Shown: positions 18,631 through 28,445 of the stretch, piece after piece
Layout of the letters: every line of letters begins with the position of its first letter
Numbering within the stretch: the stretch's first letter is position 1
DNA from: Bacteroidales bacterium
Lineage (GTDB): Bacteria > Bacteroidota > Bacteroidia > Bacteroidales > WCHB1-69
Length of the DNA stretch: 64,000 bases
Assembly: GCA_016285145.1 (NCBI GenBank)
Contig: JAEEQE010000012.1
Coordinates: 1 to 64,000 of the forward strand
Direction of reading: 5' to 3'
Made by a program: the position numbers and the translations under genes
The notes under the pieces: generated by a model
Databases searched by the model: none
Seen by the model: the letters and a program-made list of their open reading frames with translations, nothing else
Told to the model about the DNA's origin: nothing

Positions 18631-21600
18631 TTATTCAAATTTAACATCCAAACCGAGACCGCGCAACTCGTTGACCAGCACGTTGAAGGACTCGGGAATG
18701 CCGGACTGCGGCATGTTGTCGCCCTTCACGATGGCCTCGTATGCCTTGGCTCTGCCGACCACGTCGTCGGACTTCACCGTCAGGATCTCCTGAAGCACGT
18801 TGGATGCACCATAGGCTTCGATAGCCCAGACCTCCATCTCACCGAAACGCTGACCACCGAATTGGGCCTTACCGCCAAGCGGCTGCTGCGTAATCAGAGA
18901 GTACGGTCCGATGGAACGGGCGTGCATCTTGTCGTCCACCATGTGGTGTAATTTGAGATAATAGATGTAACCGACTGTGGCCTTCTGATGGAACGGCTCG
19001 CCGGTTTCACCATCGTACAGCTGGGTACTACCGTTTTCGGGCAGCCCGGCCTGACGCATGTACTCGTTGATCTGGTCGATGGAGGCACCGTCGAAAATCG
19101 GGGTGGCGAACTTGACACCCAGCTTCTTGCCGGCCCAACCAAGAACCGTCTCATAAATCTGTCCCAAGTTCATACGGGAAGGCACACCTAACGGGTTCAG
19201 CACCACATCCACAGGACGACCGTCCGCAAGGAACGGGAGATCTTCCTGCTTCACGATCTTGGCCACACAACCCTTGTTACCGTGACGACCTGCCATCTTG
19301 TCACCGATGCGCAGTTTGCGCTTGTTGGCGATATAGACCTTGGCCATTTGCACAATGCCGGCGGGCAACTCCGTACCAATGGTCGCGTCGAACACCTCGC
19401 GGGTCTTCCGCGCCGTGATGTCACGAACCTTGACCAGATAGTTGCGGATGATGTCAGCCACCAGACCGTTGACCTTGCTGTCGTTCGTCCACTTGGTGAT
19501 GGCCACCGTGGTGAAATCAACCGTGTTCAACAGTTTCTGAGAGAACTTGGCACCCTTTTGGATAACCACATTCTTGGCATTGTCATGGATGTTATGGGCA
19601 ATCTTGCCTTCCAGAATTCGGTACAACTTGGTGACGGCCACTTCGTGCAGTTTGTCGTACTCCACCTGATACTTGTCCTCGATGGACTTGACCAAATCCT
19701 TGTCTTTGGCTTTGGACTTGCGGTCCTTCACCAGGCGGGACAGGGACTTGGAGCCGATGACCACACCCTTCATGCCCGGGGTGGCCTTCAGGGAAGCGTC
19801 CTTCACATCGCCGGCCTTGTCGCCGAAGATGGCGCGGAGCAGCTTCTCTTCCGGTGTCGGATAGGATTCGCCCTTCGGCGTGATCTTACCGATGAGGATA
19901 TCGCCCTCATTGACCTCGGCACCGACACGGATAAGACCGTCCTCGTTCAAGTCCTTGGTGGCCTCGCTGGACACGTTGGGAATATCGTTGGTCAGTTCCT
20001 CGATACCGCGCTTGGTGTCACGCACCTCCAAGGTGAACGATTCAATATGAATAGATGTATATAAGTCGTCGTTGACGGCTTTTTCGGAAATCACGACAGC
20101 ATCCTCGAAGTTGTAGCCCTTCCAAGGCATGAAAGCCACCATCAGGTTTCGACCCAAGGCCAGCTCGCCGTTCTCCGTGGCATAACCTTCGGTGAGAACA
20201 TCGCCCTTCTGCACTTTCTGTCCCTTCACCACGATCGGACGCATGTTGATGCATGAGTTCTGGTTCGTTCTTCTGAACTTGAGCAGCTCGTAATTCTTCA
20301 CGTTGGAATCGAAGCTGACCAGACGCTCGGTTTCCGTTTCTTCGTATTCGATTTCAATATGAGTGGCATCCACGGATTTCACCACACCGGTACCCTCGGC
20401 CACGAGGACGACGCGGGAATCGACAGCCACCTGGTGTTCCAGGCCCGTACCCACGATGGGGGCTTCCGGACGAAGCAAAGGCACGGCCTGGCGCATCATG
20501 TTGGAACCCATCAACGCACGGTTAGCATCGTCGTTTTCCAGGAACGGAATCAAGGAGGCGGCGATGGAGGCAATCTGGTTCGGCGCAATGTCGATCATGT
20601 CGATTTCCTCACGCGGAAGGATCGGGTAATCGGCCAGACGACGGGCTTTCACCTTTTCACCCAGCAAGCCATTCTCATCCATCGGCGTGTTGGCCTGTGC
20701 GATACAGAGGTTATCCTCCTCCTCGGCGGTCAGGAACACGGGCGGCTCGTCGAAACGAACCTGACCGTTGACCACGCGACGGTACGGCGTGGCGATGAAG
20801 CCGAGGTTGTTGATCTTGGCGAACACACAAAGAGAGGAGATAAGACCGATGTTCGGACCTTCAGGGGTCTCGATGGTACACAGACGACCATAGTGCGTGT
20901 AGTGTACGTCACGGACCTCAAAGCCGGCGCGCTCACGGGAGAGACCGCCAGGACCCAAAGCGGAAATCCTGCGCTTGTGGGTGATTTCAGACAGCGGGTT
21001 CGTCTGGTCCATGAACTGGGACAACTGGTTGGTTCCGAAGAAGGAATTCACCACAGACGAAAGTGTCTTGGCGTTGATCAAGTCCACCGGGGCGAACACC
21101 TCGTGGTCGCGCACGTTCATCTTCTCACGGATGGTGCGGGCCATACGGTTCAAACCCACGCTGAACTGGTTGTATAATTGCTCCCCTACGGTACGGATAC
21201 GACGGTTGCTCAAGTGGTCGATATCGTCCACTTCGGTCTTGGAGTTGATCAACTCAATCAAATAACGAATGATGGAGATGATGTCCTCGTTGGTGAGCAC
21301 GCCCGTTTCCATGGGGATGTTCAGATTCAATTTCTTGTTGATACGATAACGGCCCACTTCGCCGAGATCGTAACGTTTGTCGGAGAAGAAGAGCTTGTCC
21401 AACGTGGCACGGGCCGTCTCCTCGTCGGGAGCCGCCGTGCTCTTCAACTGCAGATAGATATAATCGATAGCCTCACGACCAGAATTGGTCGGGTCTTTCT
21501 GCAACGTGTTGAAAATCACAGAGTAGTCAATCTGCTTCTCGTCTGTCTTGTGGAAGAGCACCGTCTTGATGTTTGCATCCGTGATCATGTTGATATGCTG

Positions 21601-22431
21601 TTTCTCAAAAACGGTCTCACGGTCGATGATCACCTCGGTACGCTCAATATTGACGACCTCACCGGTTTCGTCATCGACGAAGTCCTCGCACCATGTCTTG
21701 GTGACGGCGGCGGCGAACTTCTCGCCTAAGAACTTCTTCAGGTTCGCCTTGGTAGCCTTGACCTCATGGGCGATGTCGAAGATGCTCAGGATGTCCTTGT
21801 CGGTCTCATAACCGATGGCACGGAGCAAAGTGGTCACCGGCAATTTCTTCTTCCGGTCGATATAAGCGTACATCACATTGTTGATGTCGGTGGTGAACTC
21901 CATCCAGGAACCCTTGAAGGGGATGATACGGGCGGAGTACAGCGGCGTGCCGTTGGTGTGGTAGGAGAACCCGAAGAACACACCCGGTGAACGGTGCAAC
22001 TGTGACACGACCACACGCTCGGCGCCGTTGATGATGAAGGTGCCGCGAGGGGTCATGTAGGGGATCATGCCCAGATAGACATCTTGGATGATGGTCTCGA
22101 AGTCCTCATGCTCGACATCGTTGCAGGAGAGCTTGAGTTTCGCCTTCAGGGGGACACTGAAAGTCAGGCCTCTTTCCAGGCATTCATCCATAGTGTAGCG
22201 AGGGGCGTCGATGGAGTAATCCAAGAACTCAAGGACATAACTGCCTCTCGCATCCGTGATGGGGAAATTTTCGGCAAACGCGCGGTACAGGCCCTCGTTG
22301 TGGCGGCATTCGGCATCCGTGTCAATTTGGAAGAACTCCTCGAACGACTTGAGTTGGATATCCAGAAAATCCGGATAGGGCACCGGTCTCGTGGTTGCAA
22401 AGCTTATTCTGTTGTTACTATTAGTTGCCAA
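18631..22431 (-). CDS. rpoB: RNA polymerase beta subunit, probable TTG start
   Basis: About 1266 residues from a TTG at 22431, giving (M)[15 protein letters not shown], which matches the N-termini of other Bacteroidales RpoB proteins (NFATI...YPDFLD). No ATG exists in frame upstream; the longer reading to 22485 is also TTG and adds unrelated residues. The rifampicin pocket [20 protein letters not shown] and [20 protein letters not shown] has the sensitive-type Gln, Asp, His, Arg and Ser. The C-terminal part carries HGNKG (clamp) and the rpoC-interacting [18 protein letters not shown]. It sits between rplL and rpoC; a hairpin at 22512-22546 precedes it and may set its level. Confidence 0.97.
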   Translation of the reverse strand: MATNSNNRISFATTRPVPYPDFLDIQLKSFEEFFQIDTDAECRHNEGLYRAFAENFPITDARGSYVLEFLDYSIDAPRYTMDECLERGLTFSVPLKAKLKLSCNDVEHEDFETIIQDVYLGMIPYMTPRGTFIINGAERVVVSQLHRSPGVFFGFSYHTNGTPLYSARIIPFKGSWMEFTTDINNVMYAYIDRKKKLPVTTLLRAIGYETDKDILSIFDIAHEVKATKANLKKFLGEKFAAAVTKTWCEDFVDDETGEVVNIERTEVIIDRETVFEKQHINMITDANIKTVLFHKTDEKQIDYSVIFNTLQKDPTNSGREAIDYIYLQLKSTAAPDEETARATLDKLFFSDKRYDLGEVGRYRINKKLNLNIPMETGVLTNEDIISIIRYLIELINSKTEVDDIDHLSNRRIRTVGEQLYNQFSVGLNRMARTIREKMNVRDHEVFAPVDLINAKTLSSVVNSFFGTNQLSQFMDQTNPLSEITHKRRISALGPGGLSRERAGFEVRDVHYTHYGRLCTIETPEGPNIGLISSLCVFAKINNLGFIATPYRRVVNGQVRFDEPPVFLTAEEEDNLCIAQANTPMDENGLLGEKVKARRLADYPILPREEIDMIDIAPNQIASIAASLIPFLENDDANRALMGSNMMRQAVPLLRPEAPIVGTGLEHQVAVDSRVVLVAEGTGVVKSVDATHIEIEYEETETERLVSFDSNVKNYELLKFRRTNQNSCINMRPIVVKGQKVQKGDVLTEGYATENGELALGRNLMVAFMPWKGYNFEDAVVISEKAVNDDLYTSIHIESFTLEVRDTKRGIEELTNDIPNVSSEATKDLNEDGLIRVGAEVNEGDILIGKITPKGESYPTPEEKLLRAIFGDKAGDVKDASLKATPGMKGVVIGSKSLSRLVKDRKSKAKDKDLVKSIEDKYQVEYDKLHEVAVTKLYRILEGKIAHNIHDNAKNVVIQKGAKFSQKLLNTVDFTTVAITKWTNDSKVNGLVADIIRNYLVKVRDITARKTREVFDATIGTELPAGIVQMAKVYIANKRKLRIGDKMAGRHGNKGCVAKIVKQEDLPFLADGRPVDVVLNPLGVPSRMNLGQIYETVLGWAGKKLGVKFATPIFDGASIDQINEYMRQAGLPENGSTQLYDGETGEPFHQKATVGYIYYLKLHHMVDDKMHARSIGPYSLITQQPLGGKAQFGGQRFGEMEVWAIEAYGASNVLQEILTVKSDDVVGRAKAYEAIVKGDNMPQSGIPESFNVLVNELRGLGLDVKFE

Positions 22432-22511
22432 GGCTATAACAATTAATTTTGGAAATATAATTCTCTGACTTTTCGGGAATACCAATCAGCGGGTATTTAA
22501 AACGACAATAA

Positions 22512-22546
22512 GTACAATCACTTCCACCGGAGTGGAAGTGTTGTAC
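22512..22546 (-). terminator. rplL-rpoB intergenic hairpin (attenuator-like)
   Basis: A long stem: gtacaa-t-cacttccac against gtggaagtg-t-tgtac around a tiny cgga-type loop. No good T-run follows on the minus strand, so full termination is unlikely. In many bacteria a partial terminator or RNase III site between rplL and rpoB lowers polymerase synthesis relative to ribosomal protein; this hairpin is well placed for that role. Confidence 0.6.
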
Positions 22547-22569
22547 TATTGCAAAGATTATAGGGAAAA

Positions 22570-22947
22570 CTATTTAATCTCCACTTCGGCGCCGGCCTCT
22601 TCAAGAGATTTCTTGAGAGATTCGGCTTCGTCTTTGGAAACGCCTTCCTTAACGGCCTTGGGAGCACCGTCAACCAACTCCTTAGCTTCCTTCAGGCCAA
22701 GGCTTGTCAGTTCCTTCACGAGTTTAACGACCTGCAATTTCTGAGCGCCAGCGGCTTTCAGAATCACATCGAATTCGGTCTTTTCTTCAGCGGCGGCTGC
22801 GGCGCCAGCTGCGGGACCAGCGGCCACGGCGACTGCGGCGGCGGCGGGCTCAATACCGTATTCTTCTTTCAAAATCTGAGCTAACTCGTTAACTTCTTTA
22901 ACGGTCAAGTTCACTAACTGTTCTGCAAATGCTTTCAAATCTGCCAT
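22570..22947 (-). CDS. rplL: 50S ribosomal protein L7/L12
   Basis: 125 residues with the N-terminal dimerisation helices ([21 protein letters not shown]), an Ala/Gly/Pro hinge (residues 34-53) and the factor-binding C-terminal domain ([10 protein letters not shown]...[24 protein letters not shown]). It forms the stalk with L10 and recruits translation GTPases. It lies 49 bp after rplJ in the standard order. Confidence 0.98.
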   Translation of the reverse strand: MADLKAFAEQLVNLTVKEVNELAQILKEEYGIEPAAAAVAVAAGPAAGAAAAAEEKTEFDVILKAAGAQKLQVVKLVKELTSLGLKEAKELVDGAPKAVKEGVSKDEAESLKKSLEEAGAEVEIK

Positions 22948-22996
22948 AATTGTATTTTTTTAAATGTTTTTACTAAATGATTTTTATTAATTGTAA

Positions 22997-23518
22997 TTAT
23001 TCTGCTCTTTCGGACAGTGTTTTGACGATGCCAGCCAGTTTGCCGCCACCAGACTGCAATGCGGAAATCACATTCTTGGCCGGTGACTGGAGCAAGCCGA
23101 CGATGTCGCCGATCAACTCCTCGCGGGACTTGATGTTGCACAGCGCTTCCAGGTTCTCATCGCCGATGTAGGCGGTCTCCTCAATGAAGGCGGCCTTGAT
23201 GATGGGTTTCGCGTTCTTGGCGCGGAACTCCTTGATCATCTTCGCGGGCACGTTGCCCGTGTTGCAAAGCATGATGGCGGTGGCTCCGTTCAGCGTGGGA
23301 TAGAGTTCGGAATAGTCAGACGCGGACTGGTCCATGGCGCGCTTCAGCAGCGTGTTCTTCACCACTTTCAGCTTGACATCGCGCTTGAAACACTGTCTGC
23401 GCAGTTGGTTGACCGTACTAACTGTGAAACCGGAAATGTCTGTTACATATACGTTGGCATAGTTAGCTAAGTCCTGAGCTATTTCCTCAATGATTTGGCT
23501 TTTCTGTTCTTTTTTCAT
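22997..23518 (-). CDS. rplJ: 50S ribosomal protein L10
   Basis: 173 residues. MKKEQKSQIIEEIAQDL, the central TVSTVNQLRRQCF and KVVKNTLLKRA match L10, which anchors L7/L12 dimers to 23S rRNA and can bind its own leader to repress the rplJ-rplL unit. The rplA-rplJ gap is only 18 bp, so a long regulatory leader of the E. coli type is not visible here. Confidence 0.98.
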   Translation of the reverse strand: MKKEQKSQIIEEIAQDLANYANVYVTDISGFTVSTVNQLRRQCFKRDVKLKVVKNTLLKRAMDQSASDYSELYPTLNGATAIMLCNTGNVPAKMIKEFRAKNAKPIIKAAFIEETAYIGDENLEALCNIKSREELIGDIVGLLQSPAKNVISALQSGGGKLAGIVKTLSERAE

Positions 23519-23536
23519 ACTAACTAAACTTTAAGA

Positions 23537-24232
23537 TTATAATGTAACGGATTTGGGATCCACTTGTACTCCAGGGCTCATCGTCGTGGAGAGGTAGATG
23601 CTCTTGATATACGTACCCTTGGCGGAAGTCGGTTTCAGCTTGATGATCGTGCCCATCATTTCGCGCACGTTGTCCACCAACTGGTCAACCGTGAAGCGGT
23701 TCTTGCCGACGGACGAATGGATGATACCATACTTGTCCACCTTGAAGTCGATCTTACCGCCCTTCACCTCGGAAACGGCCTTGCCCACTTCCATGGTCAC
23801 GGTGCCGGACTTGGGGTTCGGCATCAAACCACGGGGACCGAGAATACGTCCCAGGGCACCTATCTTCGGCATCACGCTCGGCATGGTGATGATCACGTCA
23901 ACGTCGGTCCAGCCTTGCTTGATCTTGTCAACGTACTCGTCCAGGCCCACGTAATCAGCTCCGGCGGCTTTCGCTTCCTCCTCCTTGTCGGGGGTGCAGA
24001 GTGCCAGCACACGGACCACCTTGCCTGTTCCATGAGGCAGCGTCACGATACCACGCACCATCTGGTTGGCCTTTCGAGGGTCAACGCCCAAACGGACGTC
24101 AATGTCGAAAGAAGCATCAAATTTGGTGTAGGTAAGGTCTTTCACCGTCTGGACAGCTTCCGGCAGGTTGTACACTTTACTCTTATCAAATTTAGCAAAA
24201 GCCTCTTTGCGTTTTTTTGATATTTTAGCCAT
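23537..24232 (-). CDS. rplA: 50S ribosomal protein L1
   Basis: 231 residues with the full L1 pattern: [52 protein letters not shown], and the C-terminal [15 protein letters not shown]1 binds 23S rRNA at the mobile stalk. It starts 21 bp after rplK. Confidence 0.98.
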   Translation of the reverse strand: MAKISKKRKEAFAKFDKSKVYNLPEAVQTVKDLTYTKFDASFDIDVRLGVDPRKANQMVRGIVTLPHGTGKVVRVLALCTPDKEEEAKAAGADYVGLDEYVDKIKQGWTDVDVIITMPSVMPKIGALGRILGPRGLMPNPKSGTVTMEVGKAVSEVKGGKIDFKVDKYGIIHSSVGKNRFTVDQLVDNVREMMGTIIKLKPTSAKGTYIKSIYLSTTMSPGVQVDPKSVTL

Positions 24233-24253
24233 TTGATTGTGTTTTACTTGTTA

Positions 24254-24703
24254 TTAATTCTTTTCAAAAGGATTCTGGCCTCCCTTGACGTTGACACCCA
24301 TACTGCGGGCCGTACCGGCCACCATCGACATGGCGGACTCCAGCTCGAAACAGTTCAGATCCGGCAGTTTGAGTTCAGCGATGCTGCGGACCTGGTCCCA
24401 CGTGATGGTACCCACCTTGTTACGGTTGGGCTCTCCAGAACCTTTTTGAAGTTTTGCTGCTTCCTTAACTTGGACAGCTACAGGGGGGGTCTTCGTGATG
24501 AAGTCGAACGACTTATCCTTGTAAACCGTAATCACCACGGGAATGATCTTACCAGCCAAATCCTGTGTACGGGAATTGAACTGTTTGCAGAACTCCATGA
24601 TGTTCACGCCCTTGGAACCCAATGCAGGACCAACTGGCGGTGACGGATTGGCGGCACCTCCCTTGATTTGTAACTTAATTAATCCAGCTACTTCTTTTGC
24701 CAT
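24254..24703 (-). CDS. rplK: 50S ribosomal protein L11
   Basis: 149 residues: [36 protein letters not shown] at the start (Pro-rich linker and thiostrepton-site domain) and [12 protein letters not shown] at the end. L11 binds the GTPase-associated centre of 23S rRNA. It lies 39 bp after nusG. Confidence 0.98.
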   Translation of the reverse strand: MAKEVAGLIKLQIKGGAANPSPPVGPALGSKGVNIMEFCKQFNSRTQDLAGKIIPVVITVYKDKSFDFITKTPPVAVQVKEAAKLQKGSGEPNRNKVGTITWDQVRSIAELKLPDLNCFELESAMSMVAGTARSMGVNVKGGQNPFEKN

Positions 24704-24742
24704 TTTTTAATGAATTTTATTGTTTGTAACTATTCAGCCGTG

Positions 24743-25297
24743 TTATATTTTCTCAACTTGCATAAAACCCAGCTCCAGCGGGGTCTTACGGCCGAAGATC
24801 TTCACCATGATCTTCAGCTTCTTCTTCTCCGTATCGATCTCTTCGATGATGCCGTTGAAGGTGTTGAAAGGCCCGTCAATAACCTTGATCTCCTCGCCCA
24901 CCACGTAAGGCTGCATGAACGTCTCGTCTTGCGACATGAGCTCATCCACCTTGCCTAACAGGCGAGAGACTTCAGCCGGACGCAGGGCGACCGGAGGGTC
25001 GCTCTTGTGCTTGCAGCCCACAAAGCCCAACACACCCGGAACGTCCAGCAGCGCACCGGCAACCTCCCCCGTCATAGCCGCCTCAACAAAGATGTAGCTC
25101 GGGAAATAATTGCGCTCGGTCACCACCTTCTTACCGCTCTTCGTGCTGTGGAAAACTTTCTCGGTCGGAATCAGAACCTTCGTCACCTGGTCCTTCAAAT
25201 GGGAAAGCTCAACCTCTGTCTCGATGTTCTGCTTCACCTTCTTCTCAGTACCCGTGACCGCCTTGATCACATACCACTTGCGTTCAACTTCTGCCAT
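24743..25297 (-). CDS. nusG: transcription termination/antitermination factor NusG
   Basis: 184 residues from the ATG at 25297 (MAEVERKWYVIKAVTG); a GTG 24 bases upstream adds only a non-conserved tail. The NGN domain (WYVIKAVTGTEKKVKQ to about residue 120) is followed by the KOW domain (VVGEEIKVIDGPFNTFNG). NusG binds the polymerase clamp and affects elongation, pausing and Rho action. It sits between secE and rplK, its usual place. Confidence 0.97.
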   Translation of the reverse strand: MAEVERKWYVIKAVTGTEKKVKQNIETEVELSHLKDQVTKVLIPTEKVFHSTKSGKKVVTERNYFPSYIFVEAAMTGEVAGALLDVPGVLGFVGCKHKSDPPVALRPAEVSRLLGKVDELMSQDETFMQPYVVGEEIKVIDGPFNTFNGIIEEIDTEKKKLKIMVKIFGRKTPLELGFMQVEKI

Positions 25298-25336
25298 GAC
25301 TCGGTATTTAGGATATAACACTGACTATGAAGAAAA

Positions 25337-25531
25337 CTAAACAGCCGTGGCCGGGAATACAAGCCCCATGCCGGCATTGAAGATGATGTCCATCAAAAAC
25401 ACGATTAACGCGATTATTAGGGAAGCAATAGACACCACTACAACACTATTTCCAAGCTCCTGCATGGTGGGCCAACTCGTCTTGTGAACCAGCTCATCAT
25501 ACATTTCCTTAAAATAATTAACTATTTTCAT
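25337..25531 (-). CDS. secE: preprotein translocase subunit SecE
   Basis: 64 residues with the short amphipathic region YFKEMYDELVHKTSWPT and one membrane helix (VVVVSIASLIIALIVFLMDIIF), the minimal SecE form. It stabilises SecY in the inner membrane. It is the first gene of the large operon; no tRNA-Trp or tuf gene precedes it here. Confidence 0.95.
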   Translation of the reverse strand: MKIVNYFKEMYDELVHKTSWPTMQELGNSVVVVSIASLIIALIVFLMDIIFNAGMGLVFPATAV

Positions 25532-25715
25532 CTTCTTCGATTTTTATATTATTCGTATTTTTAGAAACTTTTTTCGCACATTTTGCACTGAACACCCAAC
25601 CCATACTAACCAACCATTGTTAAAAAACATCGCCTCAACTTGCCTTGAACCACACACTTACAAAACAAACCAACTCAAACACACAAGGCCTTTTGCCGAT
25701 TTTCTAACAAGTTGG

Positions 25716-25723
25716 CAAATATA
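25716..25723 (-). promoter_or_regulatory. -7 box of the secE-nusG-rpoBC operon
   Basis: caaatata (TATATTTG on the minus strand) matches TAnnTTTG. It is 185 bp before the secE ATG, so the leader would be about 180 nt. That leader (25532-25715) is AC-rich on the plus strand and shows no stable hairpin or gene that I could see. Confidence 0.55.
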
Positions 25724-25775
25724 GCATTTTTTTTATTCCGAATACCTTAAAAAAAAGTTTTTTTTATTTGTGGCA

Positions 25776-26468
25776 TCATTTTTGTTTGGAAGCCTCCCCG
25801 GCACCCCCGACAGCGAGTCGCACATACGAAATGGTGCGCCCCTCCGCCAACCACATTTTCTCATAAAAAGTCTGTATCCCCGTCAGGATGTCGGCACACG
25901 GCTGCGCATACACATCCTCCACATCCTCAAGCACTTGCCACCCCGCCAACGGAGCCGTTTCCAACACATACGCATACAACATCCGACTGTCCGTTTTCAA
26001 ATTCAGGACACCTCCCTCCGCCGGCAACACCGCGCGGTAATAGCCCACGAAACGCGGTGACACCAAACGCCGGCGCTCACTCTTGGGCTGCGGGTCGGGA
26101 AATGTGACCCATATCTCACTCACCTCGCCCGGCGCAAAGTAATAACCGATATTATCGATGGGAATACGAAGAAAAGCCACATTCTGCAACCCTTCCTCCA
26201 AAGCATCCTTGCAACCGCGCCACAAGCGAGCCCCTTTGCGATCCACTCCGATGTAGTTCACATCCGGATTGCGGCGGGCCAACGCTAACGTGTAGTCGCC
26301 CTTGCCACAACCCAACTCCACCACAATGGGATTGTCGTTGTGGAAATAGTCCCTACCCCACTGCCCTTTCAGCGGAAACGGAATCCCCTGACGATCATAG
26401 TTTGTATGCTGGAACAGATTGCCGAAAGTCTCATTTTCGGCGAAACGTGCTAATTTGTGCTTTGACAT
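25776..26468 (-). CDS. trmB: tRNA (guanine-46-N7) methyltransferase
   Basis: 230 residues. The SAM-binding motif VVELGCGKGDYTLALA is near residues 48-63, YIGVDRKGARLWRGC near 70-85, and the catalytic region EIWVTFPDPQPKSERRRL near 116-135. It forms m7G46 in the variable loop of tRNAs. It is transcribed toward the secE promoter and lies 108 bp after the ABC exporter gene; that short gap shows no special site. Confidence 0.95.
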   Translation of the reverse strand: MSKHKLARFAENETFGNLFQHTNYDRQGIPFPLKGQWGRDYFHNDNPIVVELGCGKGDYTLALARRNPDVNYIGVDRKGARLWRGCKDALEEGLQNVAFLRIPIDNIGYYFAPGEVSEIWVTFPDPQPKSERRRLVSPRFVGYYRAVLPAEGGVLNLKTDSRMLYAYVLETAPLAGWQVLEDVEDVYAQPCADILTGIQTFYEKMWLAEGRTISYVRLAVGGAGEASKQK

Positions 26469-26576
26469 GTTATTTTGAATTTTAGGATTGAATTGTAGAA
26501 GTTAATAATCAAAAACTATGAACTTTGACATTGAACCATATTACCCGTTACTTTCACACTTTTATACTCTCAAACC

Positions 26577-28379
26577 TTATGAACTTCGAACCCCTTCCCC
26601 ACTCTCTATCATGTTCCGGTACACGCCACCACGCGCAAGCAATTCCTCGTGCGTGCCTGTTTCCACCACGCGACCGTTATCCAGGACGATAATCTTGTCA
26701 GCATGGCGGATGGTACTGAGCCTGTGTGCAACCACCAGCACAGTGCGATCCTTCATCACGCGGTCAAGGGCCTCCTGCACACTCTTTTCCGACTCGGTAT
26801 CCATGGCCGAAGTGGCCTCATCCAAGATCAGGATAGGCGAGTTGCGCACCACGGCACGCGCAATGCTGATGCGTTGCCGCTGCCCGCCCGAGAGATTGAG
26901 CCCGCGGTCGCCGATGGCATGTTGCAACCCGTTGGGAAGCGTAAAGACAAAATCCCCCAGATTGGCCACCTCCAACGCCCGCATCACATCCTCTTCCGGA
27001 ATGTCCATCCGACCCATCGTCACGTTACGATAAAGCGTATCATTGAACAAGACAACATCCTGCGACACCAAGGCGAACAAAGAGCGATAGTCCTGCAGCC
27101 GGTACTCCCGGATGTCAATTCCATCCAACAGGATCCGTCCGTCTGTCGGATCGTAAAAGCGCTCCACAAGATCGGTCAGCGTGCTCTTGCCGGCTCCGGA
27201 GGCTCCCACCAACGCCACCATCTCGCCACGCCGGATCTGAAAGTTCACATCCCGGATTACGGGATTCTCCCCGTACGAGAAGGTCAGATGATCAAAGCGC
27301 AGAGATTCGCGGAAGGTGTCAACAGCTATTGGATTTACCGCCTCCGGAATCTGCTCGTCTGCATTGAGCAATTCACGCACGCGATCCAATGCGGCCAAGC
27401 CGCGACGATAATTGGCCCCTGCCGTGGAAAGCGACTTCAACGGTTCAATCACCTGGGTGAACATCGCTATATAGGTGATGAACATCTCTGCGGTCAAGTC
27501 CATCTTATGCGCCAACACCATATTACCACCCACCACTAAAACAATCATCACAATAGTCACCCCCAAGAACTCGCTCAGTGGGGAAGCCAAATCGGTGCGC
27601 CGGTATATGCGTGTCTGAACATCGGTAAAATCATCGTTCAACCGATCGAATACAGCTTTTGCATTCCGTTGAGCATTGAAACTTTTTATGATACGCAAAC
27701 CGCCAACACTCTCCTCCACATGCGAGAGCATCGAGCCAAGTCGTTCCTTCGAGGCACGCGTCTGCCTGCGAAGCCGTTTTGATACCCGGCTGATGATGAA
27801 GAATGCCAAAGGCATCAGCAACAAGGAGAAAACGGTGAGCGGAGCGTTAATCATAAAAAGCGCCACAAGAAAAATAAGCAGGGTCACCGGATCCGTCATG
27901 AAAGAACGCAACGAAGTGAGCGTGGTATGCTCCACCTCCTGAGTGTCGTTCACAGCACGGGAAACAACATCCCCGCGCTGGCGAGAAGCGAAAAAGCCCA
28001 ACGGCAGATTCAGGATCTTGTCATACACCTCATTGCGGAGAGTCATCAGCAGATGGCTGCGCATGGAAGCCATCACCCATTGCGACGCATATGCGAAGAA
28101 ATCTTTCAGAAAATACAGCAGCAAAGCAAATAGCAGTAACCCGAAAAGGGGCAACGTCCCCGAATCGAAATGCAACCATGGGAGCAGACGATTCATGAAA
28201 AAGGAGGTTACAGGACTGAGGTCATGCATAGAGACATGAAAGAGTATCTTGCAAAAAGGCTCAATCAGAAGGAAAACCAGAATGGTGAGCAGAACGGAAC
28301 ATAGGTTTAGCAGAAAAACAACAAACAACCGTCCGGGATACCGGCGGAAGAGCGAAAGCATGAAGTTGTTGTTTTTCAT
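26577..28379 (-). CDS. MsbA-like ABC exporter (half transporter)
   Basis: 600 residues: an N-terminal membrane domain with about six helices (residues 15-310) and one ATPase domain (350-590) with GASGAGKST, signature LSGGQRQRISIARAVV and LILDEATSAMD, plus the H-loop VVAHRLSTIRHAD. It should work as a homodimer in the inner membrane. The best guess is a lipid or lipopolysaccharide flippase of the MsbA type, but drug and peptide exporters look alike, so no symbol is given. It lies just after the terminator of the giant gene. Confidence 0.85.
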   Translation of the reverse strand: MKNNNFMLSLFRRYPGRLFVVFLLNLCSVLLTILVFLLIEPFCKILFHVSMHDLSPVTSFFMNRLLPWLHFDSGTLPLFGLLLFALLLYFLKDFFAYASQWVMASMRSHLLMTLRNEVYDKILNLPLGFFASRQRGDVVSRAVNDTQEVEHTTLTSLRSFMTDPVTLLIFLVALFMINAPLTVFSLLLMPLAFFIISRVSKRLRRQTRASKERLGSMLSHVEESVGGLRIIKSFNAQRNAKAVFDRLNDDFTDVQTRIYRRTDLASPLSEFLGVTIVMIVLVVGGNMVLAHKMDLTAEMFITYIAMFTQVIEPLKSLSTAGANYRRGLAALDRVRELLNADEQIPEAVNPIAVDTFRESLRFDHLTFSYGENPVIRDVNFQIRRGEMVALVGASGAGKSTLTDLVERFYDPTDGRILLDGIDIREYRLQDYRSLFALVSQDVVLFNDTLYRNVTMGRMDIPEEDVMRALEVANLGDFVFTLPNGLQHAIGDRGLNLSGGQRQRISIARAVVRNSPILILDEATSAMDTESEKSVQEALDRVMKDRTVLVVAHRLSTIRHADKIIVLDNGRVVETGTHEELLARGGVYRNMIESGEGVRSS

Positions 28380-28388
28380 ATTATGGGT

Positions 28389-28426
28389 AAAAAAAAGGGA
28401 GTTGTGTGTTAAGGCACAACTCCCTT
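28389..28426 (-). terminator. strong Rho-independent terminator of the giant T9SS gene
   Basis: On the minus strand a 12-bp stem (AAGGGAGTTGTG / CACAACTCCCTT) with an 8-base loop is followed by a run of T (aaaaaaaa at 28389-28396 on the plus strand). It lies 20 bp after the stop at 28446. Confidence 0.9.
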
Positions 28427-28445
28427 AAAAGTATGATGAATTACA

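Noticed and set aside
25532..25775. Possible tRNA or riboswitch before secE
   Set aside because: No cloverleaf arms, TTC loop or CCA-type end and no conserved aptamer pattern could be found on either strand.
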